DNA of 7,256 nucleotides from Verrucomicrobiota bacterium (GTDB lineage Bacteria; Verrucomicrobiota; Verrucomicrobiia; Limisphaerales; UBA1100), in the NCBI GenBank assembly GCA_028872645.1, contig JAPKDK010000149.1, forward strand, positions 1 through 7,256, given 5' to 3'. The notes under the pieces are model-generated. The model searched no databases. It was not told where the DNA came from and saw only the letters and a program-made list of their open reading frames with translations. Position 1 is the first letter of the stretch. The number at the start of each line of letters is the position of its first letter. Shown one piece after another: positions 1-6,897 of this stretch. A program made the position numbers and the translations under genes.

Positions 1-1401
1 GGTTGGGCGATGACCAGCATCACGCCGGAGCAGCCGGTCGCCTTGGCGGGGCAGTTTCACAAACGCATTTCCGAGCGAGTAGAGTCGCCTTGCACCGCCA
101 CGGTGTTGGCGATTGAAACGCGCAAGGGCGAGCAGTCGCTCGAACAGGCCATCATGGTTTCGTGCGATTTGGTGCTCATCGCCGACCACCTTCAGCCGCG
201 TTTGCGTAAAATGCTCGCGGGCCGGCTGCCCGGCTTTGACCCGAAAAAACTTTTTCTCAACGCCACCCACACGCACACCGGCCCGGTCACGCGCGCCATC
301 GGCTGGTACACCGTGGACGACAAAGGCGTACTGAAGCCGCCGGCTTACGTGGATTTCATGCTCAAGAAAATCGCGGCGGCCATCGAGTCGGCGTGGACAA
401 ACCGCGCGCCCGGCGGTGTCAGTTGGGGCCTTGGCCACGCGGTGGTGGGTTCCAACCGCCGCATGGTGTACCGCACCGCGCAGGGCCAACCGCCCTTCGG
501 CGGCGGCACGGCGAAGATGTACGGCAGCAACAAAATTCCAGCCTTTCTCAGCGTGGAAGGCTCCGAGGATACGGGGATTGAAATGCTCTTTTTCTGGAAC
601 ACAAAAAAGGAACTGACCGGCTGCGTGCTGAATGTCGCCTGCCCCTCGCAAGTGCGCGAATCGGCCCGTTACCTTTCCAGTGATTACTGGGGCAAGGTGC
701 GGATGGAAATGAAAAAGCGACACGGCAAAAAAGTTTTTGTGCTGCCGTGGTGCGGCGCGGCCGGCGACCAATCTCCGCACGTCCAATACCGCAAAGGTGC
801 CGAGGCCCGCATGCGCAAACTGCGCGGCGATCTCGCTGCGGACGAAGTGATTGCCCGGCGCATCGTGAACGCCGTGGACATCGCACTGCCCGCCGTGAAA
901 AAAGACATCCGCACCGAGGTGCCCTTCGGCCATCACGTCGAGACGCTGAAACTGCCGCGCCGACTGGTAACGCGCACGGAAAAAGAATGGGCGCAAGTAC
1001 TGGTCGACCGCGTGTTGGCCAAGCCCGCCGCCAAACGCTCCAGCGCCGAGGAGTCGCACCGCCGCTGGAACCAACACGTCCTCGACCGGTTCAACGAACA
1101 AAAGACTCACCCGAAGTTTGAAATGGAACTGCACGTGCTGCGCCTCGGCGACGTGGCGGTGGCGACCAATCCCTTCGAGCTGTTTCTCGATTTTGGAATG
1201 CGGATGAAAACCCGCTGCAAAGCACCGCAAACATTTATCGTGCAACTCGCCTGCTCTTCCGGTTGGTATCTGCCCACTTTGAAGGCCGCAACCGGCGGCG
1301 GCTACAGCGCCATCGTCCAAAGCAACCTCGTCGGCCCTGAAGGCGGCGACATGCTGGTGAACCGCACCGTGGAACTCATCAACGCAATGTGGGCGAAGTA
1401 G
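1..1401 (+). CDS. Neutral ceramidase-like (PF04734-type) protein, 5' end missing
   Basis: The reading frame is open from base 1. An ATG at 10 lies inside a conserved stretch, G-W-A-M-T-S-I-T-P, which normally follows a signal peptide in this family, so ATG 10 is probably internal and the true start lies upstream. The protein ends at TAG 1399-1401. Visible family signatures are N-A-T-H-T-H-T-G-P (259-285; the metal-binding His segment), the C-G-A-A-G-D-Q-S-P-H block (751-780), N-P-F-E-L-F near 1168-1185 in the place of the usual G-E-P-F, and a late G-G-G-Y. Classical members are secreted zinc amidases that split the N-acyl bond of ceramide. The block that normally carries a second zinc-ligand His (N-x-x-x-H-P followed by S-A-D-Y) reads N-V-A-C-P-S-Q, then S-S-D-Y, here. 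Substrate and activity are therefore uncertain. It converges with the esterase gene, leaving 4 bases between the stop codons. The family call is from memory of motifs, not from a search. Confidence 0.8.
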   Translation, partial: GWAMTSITPEQPVALAGQFHKRISERVESPCTATVLAIETRKGEQSLEQAIMVSCDLVLIADHLQPRLRKMLAGRLPGFDPKKLFLNATHTHTGPVTRAIGWYTVDDKGVLKPPAYVDFMLKKIAAAIESAWTNRAPGGVSWGLGHAVVGSNRRMVYRTAQGQPPFGGGTAKMYGSNKIPAFLSVEGSEDTGIEMLFFWNTKKELTGCVLNVACPSQVRESARYLSSDYWGKVRMEMKKRHGKKVFVLPWCGAAGDQSPHVQYRKGAEARMRKLRGDLAADEVIARRIVNAVDIALPAVKKDIRTEVPFGHHVETLKLPRRLVTRTEKEWAQVLVDRVLAKPAAKRSSAEESHRRWNQHVLDRFNEQKTHPKFEMELHVLRLGDVAVATNPFELFLDFGMRMKTRCKAPQTFIVQLACSSGWYLPTLKAATGGGYSAIVQSNLVGPEGGDMLVNRTVELINAMWAK

Positions 1402-1409
1402 CCGGCTAC
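1398..1409. repeat. 12-bp perfect palindrome spanning two convergent stop codons
   Basis: GTAGCCGGCTAC reads identically on both strands. It contains the TAG of the ceramidase-like gene (1399-1401) and, on the other strand, the TAG of the sialate esterase-like gene (1406-1408). There is no loop sequence and no T-tract, so it is not a canonical intrinsic terminator. No other terminator is visible between these genes. Confidence 0.6.
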
Positions 1410-2806
1410 CACTTATCCGTCCGAAAAGGCGCGGTTGGCAGCCCGGCTTTGTTGACGAGGTTTACGTGCGGATTATCCCCCCAGCCGTAGCGTACCGCCA
1501 CCGGTTTTTTCACCGCGTCACAGAAAACTTCCACCGCGCCATTCTCGTTCACAGTCGCGGTGGCCCAATGGAATTTTTTATCCGCGCCCGCCAACGCGAA
1601 ACCGCTCACCACCCGTGCTTCTTTTGTCTGCAAACCGACCGCGTGTTTAAACTCGATGGTGACCTTTGAGCCGTTCACCGCATGCGAGGTATACATCGGC
1701 CCCGTCGCGGCCACATCCGCCTTACCGTAAAACTCCGCAAGCGCCCAATTAGCCAACCGCGCGCCGGCGTCTTGTTTGTTTTTGGGATGGATGTCCTTGG
1801 CCTCGCCGATGTCGATGGTAGTGGCCATGCCGGTGTTCGGCAACGAGAGCGTGCCGGCCATGCTCTCGCGCATGTGCGCCCAGGCGCTGGCGGCGTTGGG
1901 GTCGTCGTTCCGCGTTTTGAAATTGGGCAGTTGCACCCACAGGAATGGAAAATCGCCCTGCCCCCAGCGCCGCCGCCAATCGTTAATCATCAGCGGCAGT
2001 TGATGCGCGTAGAGTTTTGAAGTGTCCACCGTGCGCGCATTGCGCTCGCCTTGATACCAAATCGCTCCGCGCATGCCGTAAGGAAGTATCGGCGCAATCA
2101 TTCCGTTAAACAAATTGGCCGGCTTGTTTCGGTCCGCCTTGGGTTTGCCTTTCCATGAGGCGAAAACGGGCGCGAGTTTTTTATCGCCCGCTTGCACGTC
2201 AAGACTCGTCCAAGCCTCCACCGCTGTGCCGCCCCAACTCGAGTGCACGATGCCCACCGGTACTTTCAATTTCTGATGCAACGCACGTGCGAAAAAATAA
2301 GCTGTGCCCGAAAACCCATTTACCGTTTCCGGCGAACACACCGCCCACGTGCCGGCGCAATCGGTTTGCGGCTCGAGGTGCGCGCGGCGTTGCGTGGTGA
2401 ACATCCGAATGGCTGGAAACTTCGCCGCCGCCTTTTCCTGCGCCGCATCGCGGCAACGCCCCACCGTCATCGCCATATTCGATTGACCCGAGGCCAACCA
2501 CACTTCGCCCACAAGCACGTCTTTTATCGTAAGCGTGTTGTTGCCTTTCACCGTGAGAGCGCCCTTCACGGTAGCGTCATTGATGGCATCCAATCGCACC
2601 ATCCATTTTCCGTTTTTTCCAGCGGTGGCGGTTTTGCTTTGGCCGGCAAACTGCACCGTAACCTTCTCCCCCGCATCCGCCCAGCCCCACACCGGAGCCA
2701 CGGCCCCGCGCTGCAAAACCATATGGTCACTGAAAACCGAGGGAAGCTTCACATCCGCCCGCGCGGCAAATGCCACGAAGCCCAAAAGAAATATCAACCG
2801 TTGCAT
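1406..2806 (-). CDS. Secreted sialate O-acetylesterase-like protein (SASA domain, GDSL/SGNH type)
   Basis: Predicted 466-residue exported esterase. Known relatives remove O-acetyl groups from sialic acids or from other acetylated glycans. The start at 2806 is preferred over an ATG at 2848 because it places a compact signal peptide (M-Q-R-L-I-F-L-L, cleavage after A-R-A near residue 17) at the N-terminus. The longer form would add 14 residues and leave only 4 bases after the upstream gene. A beta-rich domain covers roughly residues 18-100 (S-D-H-M-V-L-Q-R is typical). The SGNH hydrolase domain follows: G-Q-S-N at 107-110 with nucleophile Ser109, S-S-W-G-G-T near 189-194, W-Y-Q-G-E at 250-254, and the D-I-H-P catalytic Asp/His motif at 338-341. 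A C-terminal beta domain completes the usual architecture, so the enzyme appears intact. It lies 46 bases after the TIM-barrel gene on the same strand and is probably cotranscribed. No strong Shine-Dalgarno sequence is visible. The actual substrate cannot be read from sequence. Confidence 0.92.
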   Translation of the reverse strand: MQRLIFLLGFVAFAARADVKLPSVFSDHMVLQRGAVAPVWGWADAGEKVTVQFAGQSKTATAGKNGKWMVRLDAINDATVKGALTVKGNNTLTIKDVLVGEVWLASGQSNMAMTVGRCRDAAQEKAAAKFPAIRMFTTQRRAHLEPQTDCAGTWAVCSPETVNGFSGTAYFFARALHQKLKVPVGIVHSSWGGTAVEAWTSLDVQAGDKKLAPVFASWKGKPKADRNKPANLFNGMIAPILPYGMRGAIWYQGERNARTVDTSKLYAHQLPLMINDWRRRWGQGDFPFLWVQLPNFKTRNDDPNAASAWAHMRESMAGTLSLPNTGMATTIDIGEAKDIHPKNKQDAGARLANWALAEFYGKADVAATGPMYTSHAVNGSKVTIEFKHAVGLQTKEARVVSGFALAGADKKFHWATATVNENGAVEVFCDAVKKPVAVRYGWGDNPHVNLVNKAGLPTAPFRTDKW

Positions 2807-2852
2807 TCGGGAAGAATGCGGAATCCGCCGCCATTGCGCAAGGAGCAAGCGG

Positions 2853-3749
2853 CTAAACGTCGCAAACCATCGCGGCGTGGCGCAGGGCGGCCACGGGGTC
2901 TTTCCAAGTGGGGATGAATTCCTGCGCGACGAATCCCTTGTAGCCGGTGGCCACGATGGCGCGCATCACGGCGGGATAATTAATTTCCTGCGTGTCGTCC
3001 AGCTCCGCGCGGCCGGGATTCCCAGCCGTGTGATAATGGCCAATCAAATCTTTGTACTGGCCGATGCGGCGGATGACGTCGCCGTTCATAATCTGCACGT
3101 GGTACACATCGAAGAGCAGTTTCATGCTGGGCGAATCCACTTTGCGAATGAGCTCGACGCAATGATCAACATCCTCGCCGAAGTAACCGGGATGGCCCTT
3201 CATCGGATGACTATCATCGCGCGTGTTGAGATGCTCGAGCACGAGCGTGATTTTCTTTTTCTCGGCGTAAGACATTACGGCCTTCCACGCGTCCACACAA
3301 TTCTTGGAGCCCGCCGCATCGGTGAGCCCTTTGCCGCGCATGCCGGTGAAGGTGATCACGCTCTTCGTGTCAATCTTCGCCGCAAGGTCGATACCCTTTT
3401 TGAGATTCTCAATTACAAACTCGCGATTGGCCGCCACGCACGGGCCTTTCTTAAAACCGTGCCCACCGCTCACCAGCGAAATCTTCAAACCCATCTTGTG
3501 AATGGCCGGATAATCCTCCGCCGAAACCCCCTCCATCGCCTCGAGCCCAATCGCCTTGCAATGCTTGGCCAACTCCAACCTCGGCATCGGCTTGAAGCAC
3601 CAACCCATCACCGACTGCCGAATGCGGCCCTTGGTGATTTTGAAATTGGGATCCACTTCCCCGTCGGCATTGGCGTGGATGGAAGTAGTGGCCGTGGCCG
3701 CCAACCCGAGGGCACCGGCCTTGAGAGCATCGCGTCGCGTGATATGCAT
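2853..3749 (-). CDS. Tat-exported TIM-barrel protein, hydroxypyruvate isomerase / xylose isomerase-like
   Basis: Predicted 298-residue protein. The start at 3749 is chosen because it opens directly on a twin-arginine signal, M-H-I-T-R-R-D-A-L-K, followed by an Ala/Gly/Leu-rich segment; an ATG 39 bases upstream (3788) would only prepend unrelated residues. The mature part is an AP-endonuclease-2 / xylose-isomerase-like TIM barrel. Features resembling hydroxypyruvate isomerases are L-E-H-L-N-T-R (Glu172), L-L-F-D-V-Y-H-V-Q (Asp214, His217), G-H-Y-H-T-A-G-N-P-G-R (237-247) and A-Q-E-F (Glu277), which match the two catalytic glutamates and metal ligands of that family. Relatives isomerise or epimerise small keto sugars and acids using a divalent metal. 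In PVC bacteria such Tat-tagged barrels are common near glycan-degradation genes and rarely have a proven substrate. It is the first gene of a minus-strand pair with the downstream esterase. All expected acidic residues are present; exact reaction unknown. Confidence 0.88.
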   Translation of the reverse strand: MHITRRDALKAGALGLAATATTSIHANADGEVDPNFKITKGRIRQSVMGWCFKPMPRLELAKHCKAIGLEAMEGVSAEDYPAIHKMGLKISLVSGGHGFKKGPCVAANREFVIENLKKGIDLAAKIDTKSVITFTGMRGKGLTDAAGSKNCVDAWKAVMSYAEKKKITLVLEHLNTRDDSHPMKGHPGYFGEDVDHCVELIRKVDSPSMKLLFDVYHVQIMNGDVIRRIGQYKDLIGHYHTAGNPGRAELDDTQEINYPAVMRAIVATGYKGFVAQEFIPTWKDPVAALRHAAMVCDV

Positions 3750-3774
3750 GCGCCGATTGTGCAGCGTTACGGGC

Positions 3775-3810
3775 CAAGCGCAAGTCAATCAAGTGAATCA
3801 ATTGCGCTTG
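3775..3810. repeat. 9-bp inverted repeat in a divergent intergenic region, candidate operator
   Basis: CAAGCGCAA (3775-3783) is mirrored exactly by TTGCGCTTG (3802-3810), with an 18-base spacer. The spacer holds a near-duplication, CAAGTCAAT then CAAGTGAAT. The element lies between the divergent starts at 3749 (-) and 3868 (+), where a regulator could act on both genes. It could equally form an RNA hairpin in a leader. No clear -35/-10 pair can be tied to it, so the regulatory role is inference. Confidence 0.4.
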
Positions 3811-3867
3811 CTAGTTTTGAATAGCGGCGCACGCTGGGCACGTCACAACAGAGGACACAAACAAACC

Positions 3868-4107
3868 ATGAAAAAATCCATTATCATATTAGCTGCGGGA
3901 GCACTGCTCACCGTGGGTTGTCAAACTAACACCGGCAAAGGCGCCGGCATCGGGGCTGCTGTTGGCGGCATCCTCGGGGGCGTCATCGGCCATCAATCCG
4001 GCAAAGGGCTCGAAGGCGCGGCCGTTGGAGCCGCTGCCGGGGGTGCAGTTGGCGCAGCGGTTGGTGCCTCAAAAGATGCCAAGGAGCGGAAGAATCCAAC
4101 GCCTTAA
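3868..4107 (+). CDS. Small glycine-zipper lipoprotein
   Basis: A 79-residue protein starting M-K-K-S-I-I-I-L, with a hydrophobic segment ending in the lipobox-like L-T-V-G-C (Cys18). The mature form is expected to be lipidated at that cysteine. The rest is almost entirely small residues in a repeating Gly/Ala pattern (about residues 25-67), including G-G-I-L-G-G-V-I-G and A-A-A-G-G-A-V-G-A-A-V-G, typical of glycine-zipper membrane-associating helices as in the Gly-zipper/2TM families. A short charged tail (K-D-A-K-E-R-K) follows. The frame is open far upstream, but the lipoprotein signal fixes the start at 3868. A GAGG at 3851-3854 is 13 bases before the ATG, rather far for an efficient ribosome site. 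Related proteins are envelope lipoproteins, some stress-linked; the precise role is unknown. It is transcribed alone and ends at a strong terminator. Confidence 0.85.
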   Translation: MKKSIIILAAGALLTVGCQTNTGKGAGIGAAVGGILGGVIGHQSGKGLEGAAVGAAAGGAVGAAVGASKDAKERKNPTP

Positions 4108-4120
4108 CCATAAAGTTTTG

Positions 4121-4162
4121 GCACAAAAAAGAAAAGCCGCCCGCGGGCGGCTTTTTTTGTGC
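4121..4162. terminator. Bidirectional intrinsic terminator
   Basis: A perfect inverted repeat, AAAAGCCGCC-CGCG-GGCGGCTTTT (4132-4155), continues into a run of seven T at 4152-4158 on the plus strand. Its mirror gives a T-rich tract on the minus strand (complement of 4122-4135). Outer arms GCACAAAAAA (4121-4130) and TTTTTTGTGC (4153-4162) are also complementary. It lies 14 bases past the stop of the glycine-zipper gene and 14 bases past the stop of the minus-strand gene ending at 4177, so it can serve both convergent transcripts. Confidence 0.92.
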
Positions 4163-4176
4163 GAATTTGGCGCGGC

Positions 4177-5064
4177 TTATTTCACTTTAAAAACCGCTTT
4201 GCCAATAAGCTCACCGGCCCACACCGCGCCTTTGACGTGGGTGTCGCCTTTGCGTTTGTTGATGTAGCCGAGCTCGAGGGTATATTTTCCGGGCTGAACA
4301 ATCATTGGTAACCGCATGCCGTAGCCGATGGCTTTCATTTCGCCAGCGGATACTGACAGAAAATGATGCTTCGCAAGTTTGCCGGCGCCGGGATTGCCCA
4401 AGTTGGTGGGAAGCTGTTTGCCATCCGGCCCGATGAAGCGATACGTGAACGATTGGTCAGCGGGGAAATTCACCACGTGCGTCGCTGCCTTGCCGGTGTT
4501 ACGCACGAGCACGTAGGCCGTGGCGTTGGCGAGCGCCTTCACGGGGCGACCTTTCACGTTGACCTTTTGCCCGCGCAAACTGCTTTGCTCCACGATCGCG
4601 CTCAGCTGCAAACCTCCCACGGGCTTGGACCACGCGATGGCTTTGATGGCCTTCATCTTGCCTTCGATTTTTGGCAGTTCTTTTAACTGCTGAAAATCGG
4701 TGGGGTAGCTTGCCCAATAAACATTTTCCTCTTCCTTGTCCGGATACAAAATCCAAACGCCCTCTTGACCCTTGCGATATTTGATGTCCGTGCTCAACGC
4801 AAACGGCGCGGGCCCCGGCCACATAATTTTCACTTCCTTGAGTGTCTTGGGGCCTTTGAGCACTTTGCTCACTTTAATCGCGCCCACATCGTAAGTGCGA
4901 TTGTGGCGCTCAATGCCGTCTACGATGCGGTCGATCTTGCCGACCACCACGTACGTGGCACCGGCGAGGCGCAACTCAAGCGGCACATACATCCAACTGG
5001 CTTGCGCGTGGGGAACCGCCAACCAACCGGCGAGCGCGATGAGGGGGAACAGGATTTTTTTCAT
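4177..5064 (-). CDS. Secreted protein of unknown function beside the sulfatase gene
   Basis: A 295-residue protein that I do not recognise as a named family. The start at 5064 is chosen because it begins a clear Sec signal peptide, M-K-K-I-L-F-P-L-I-A-L-A, cleaved after A-Q-A near residue 22; an ATG 90 bases upstream would overlap the sulfatase gene and hide the signal. The N-terminal half (W-M-Y-V-P-L-E-L, then Y-V-V-V-G-K-I-D-R-I and V-L-K-G-P) resembles secreted beta-barrel-like domains seen in many PVC proteins. The C-terminal part (V-R-N-T-G-K-A-A-T-H-V-V, then P-G-K-Y-T-L-E-L-G-Y) looks like an immunoglobulin-type beta sandwich. No catalytic motif, anchor or transmembrane helix after the signal is visible, so a periplasmic or extracellular binding or accessory role is the most I would infer. 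It follows the sulfatase gene by 46 bases on the same strand and is probably in its operon. An AT-rich TCTATATATT lies directly before the ATG. Confidence 0.8.
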   Translation of the reverse strand: MKKILFPLIALAGWLAVPHAQASWMYVPLELRLAGATYVVVGKIDRIVDGIERHNRTYDVGAIKVSKVLKGPKTLKEVKIMWPGPAPFALSTDIKYRKGQEGVWILYPDKEEENVYWASYPTDFQQLKELPKIEGKMKAIKAIAWSKPVGGLQLSAIVEQSSLRGQKVNVKGRPVKALANATAYVLVRNTGKAATHVVNFPADQSFTYRFIGPDGKQLPTNLGNPGAGKLAKHHFLSVSAGEMKAIGYGMRLPMIVQPGKYTLELGYINKRKGDTHVKGAVWAGELIGKAVFKVK

Positions 5065-5110
5065 AATATATAGACGCGTTTGTGGTTTTGAAACTCCATT
5101 GCTTTTTCCG

Positions 5111-6811
5111 CTACTTCTTTTTGGCCTTCTTTCCATAAGGCCAAGGTTTGGCAAGGGCTTTGATTGCCCACGCCTCCCACGCGCTGGTCATGGCTTGAGT
5201 GCGCTGCGGTTCCTGGGCGGCAAGATTGTTCAATTCCGTGCGATCCGCCGCGATGTCGTACAGCTCCCACGGGCCGCGCGCGCCCTTGGCGACGAGCTTC
5301 CATTTGCCGTCGCGCATCGCGCGGTTGCCTTCGTGCTCCCAGAAAATTGGTGCTTTTCGGCCGATGTTCTTGCCGTTAAATGCTGGTGCGAGTGAGGTGC
5401 CTTGCATGGGAACAATTTTTTTGTCGCCCACTTTTGCCGGATATGTTGCTCCGCCTAAATCCACGCAAGTGGCCATCAAATCAATCAAGTGCCCCGACTG
5501 GCTTTCGAGTTCACCGTGGCGGTTTTGGGCAATCCCCTTCGGCCAATGAGCGATGAGCGGCGAACTGATTCCGCCTTCGTGCACATAATGTTTATACTCG
5601 CGGAAGGGTGTGTTGCTCGCGTTCGCCCACGCGAGGCCGTAGCCGTGGTACGTGTCCGGCCCACCGGTCATCACGCCGGTGCCCTGTTTCACCACGCGAC
5701 CATCGCGGGTTCGTTTGGGAATCATGCTGGTCTGCAAATCGCCTCGGCCCATCGGCTTGAGCACTTCCGGATTCTTGTCTTTGAACTGAATGCCCTTCCC
5801 GCGGCCCATGCCTTCGGCGCAGCCGCCGTTGTCGGCGAGGAAGAGAATCAACGTGTTTTCGTATTGGCCGGTTTCCTTAAGTGCAGTCACCACGCGACCC
5901 ATGCCTTGGTCGAGATTGTCCACCATCGCGGCGTAAGTTTCCATCAGGCCAATCTCCCATTCGCGATTGGGCGCGACATCCCATTTTGGCGCGCGCCGGT
6001 CGCGTGGGGCCATTTTCCATTTCCGGTCGATGAGCCCCATCTTCAACTGCCGCGCATACCGCGCGCGGCGCATCGCATCCCAACCGGCGTTGTACTTGCC
6101 TTTGTATTTGGCGATGTCTTTGGGCAGCGCGTGCATCGGCCAGTGCGGCGCGGTGTAGGCCACGTAAATGAAAAACGGCTTGTCACTTTTGTGCTCGCGG
6201 ATGTAACGCGCAGCATGATCGCTGATGGCGTCGGTGTAATAAAACTCATCCGTTTTATAACCCTTGTCCGTGAGCGGCGAAACTTGCGTGTTCTCGCGCG
6301 TTAGCGAATTGGGGTCGAAGAAACTTCCGGCGCCGTGGATGGTGCCGTAGAAGCGATCGAACCCCCGCTGACGCGGCCAATTATATTTGGGGCCATTCGG
6401 GCTGGTGTGCGGCGTCACGTGCCATTTGCCGGCCATATAAGTTGCGTAGCCGGCCGTCTTCATCACCTCGGCGAGGGTGCGCACATTTTGGCCGAGGTCG
6501 CCGCGGTAGCCGGGAAGATTTCTGTTGTTCATCATATGTCCAATGCCCGCTTGGTGCGCGTACACTCCCGTCAGCAGCGTGGCCCGCGTGGGACAGCAGC
6601 GGCCGGTGTTGTAAAACTGCGTAAACCGCACACCGCCACTGGCAAGCGCATCGAGGTTGGGCGTTTTGATTTCGCTGCCGTAGCAGCCAATGTCGCTCCA
6701 GCCCATATCATCGGCCATCGCAATGATGATGTTGGGGCGCGGCGTTTTGTCAGCGAAAATGGTTTGGGTAAACAGGCAAATGCCCACGATTAAAAGAGAG
6801 ATGTATTTCAC
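5111..6811 (-). CDS. Arylsulfatase-like exported sulfatase (family S1, formylglycine type)
   Basis: Predicted 566-residue sulfatase that hydrolyses a sulfate ester from a glycan or small molecule outside the cytoplasm. A GTG at 6811 is chosen as start: it opens a neat signal peptide (M-K-Y-I-S-L-L-I-V-G, cleavage near F-A-D at residue 20). ATG codons at 6853 and 6865 add 14 or 18 residues and remain possible. Motifs in order are P-N-I-I-I-A-M-A-D-D-M-G-W-S-D (Asp34, Asp35 metal ligands), C-C-P-T-R at 72-76 (a C-x-P-x-R signature whose first Cys becomes formylglycine), G-K-W-H (Lys129, His131), A-P-H-W (His223) and A-D-N-G-G (Asp327, Asn328). All expected active-site residues are present, and overall length fits arylsulfatase A-like members. 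A Lys-rich tail, K-K-A-K-K-K, ends the protein. It is the first gene of a pair with the secreted unknown downstream and diverges from the selenoprotein gene. Maturation needs a sulfatase-modifying enzyme, not seen here. The substrate cannot be deduced. Confidence 0.95.
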   Translation of the reverse strand: MKYISLLIVGICLFTQTIFADKTPRPNIIIAMADDMGWSDIGCYGSEIKTPNLDALASGGVRFTQFYNTGRCCPTRATLLTGVYAHQAGIGHMMNNRNLPGYRGDLGQNVRTLAEVMKTAGYATYMAGKWHVTPHTSPNGPKYNWPRQRGFDRFYGTIHGAGSFFDPNSLTRENTQVSPLTDKGYKTDEFYYTDAISDHAARYIREHKSDKPFFIYVAYTAPHWPMHALPKDIAKYKGKYNAGWDAMRRARYARQLKMGLIDRKWKMAPRDRRAPKWDVAPNREWEIGLMETYAAMVDNLDQGMGRVVTALKETGQYENTLILFLADNGGCAEGMGRGKGIQFKDKNPEVLKPMGRGDLQTSMIPKRTRDGRVVKQGTGVMTGGPDTYHGYGLAWANASNTPFREYKHYVHEGGISSPLIAHWPKGIAQNRHGELESQSGHLIDLMATCVDLGGATYPAKVGDKKIVPMQGTSLAPAFNGKNIGRKAPIFWEHEGNRAMRDGKWKLVAKGARGPWELYDIAADRTELNNLAAQEPQRTQAMTSAWEAWAIKALAKPWPYGKKAKKK

Positions 6812-6858
6812 CCCGTTATTTTGCCAGATGACGAGAATCGAAGCAAGCCGCATTGGGC

Positions 6859-6887
6859 TGGCCAAACCGGTGAACCCCGCGTATATT
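6859..6887 (+). promoter_or_regulatory. Candidate sigma70-type promoter of the selenoprotein gene
   Basis: TATATT at 6882-6887 matches the -10 consensus at five of six positions. TGGCCA at 6859-6864, 17 bases upstream, matches a -35 at four of six. Transcription would then begin about 6893-6896, a few bases before the ATG at 6898, which implies a leaderless or nearly leaderless mRNA. This agrees with the lack of a Shine-Dalgarno sequence. It is a sequence match only; similar matches occur by chance. Confidence 0.35.
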
Positions 6888-6897
6888 TTCCCGAACC

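Noticed and set aside
2535..3824. Long plus-strand open frame of 429 codons
   Set aside because: It is antisense to the isomerase and the start of the esterase gene, both of which have clear families and signal peptides. Its translation is rich in His/Arg with no recognisable domain, typical of a shadow in GC-rich DNA.
5481..5491. TCAATCAAGTG shared with the intergenic repeat at 3785-3795
   Set aside because: The second copy encodes part of the conserved sulfatase sequence and lacks the inverted-repeat arms, so the 11-base match is best explained by chance.
5489..6304. Plus-strand open frame of 271 codons
   Set aside because: It lies wholly antisense to the sulfatase and shows no motif or signal.
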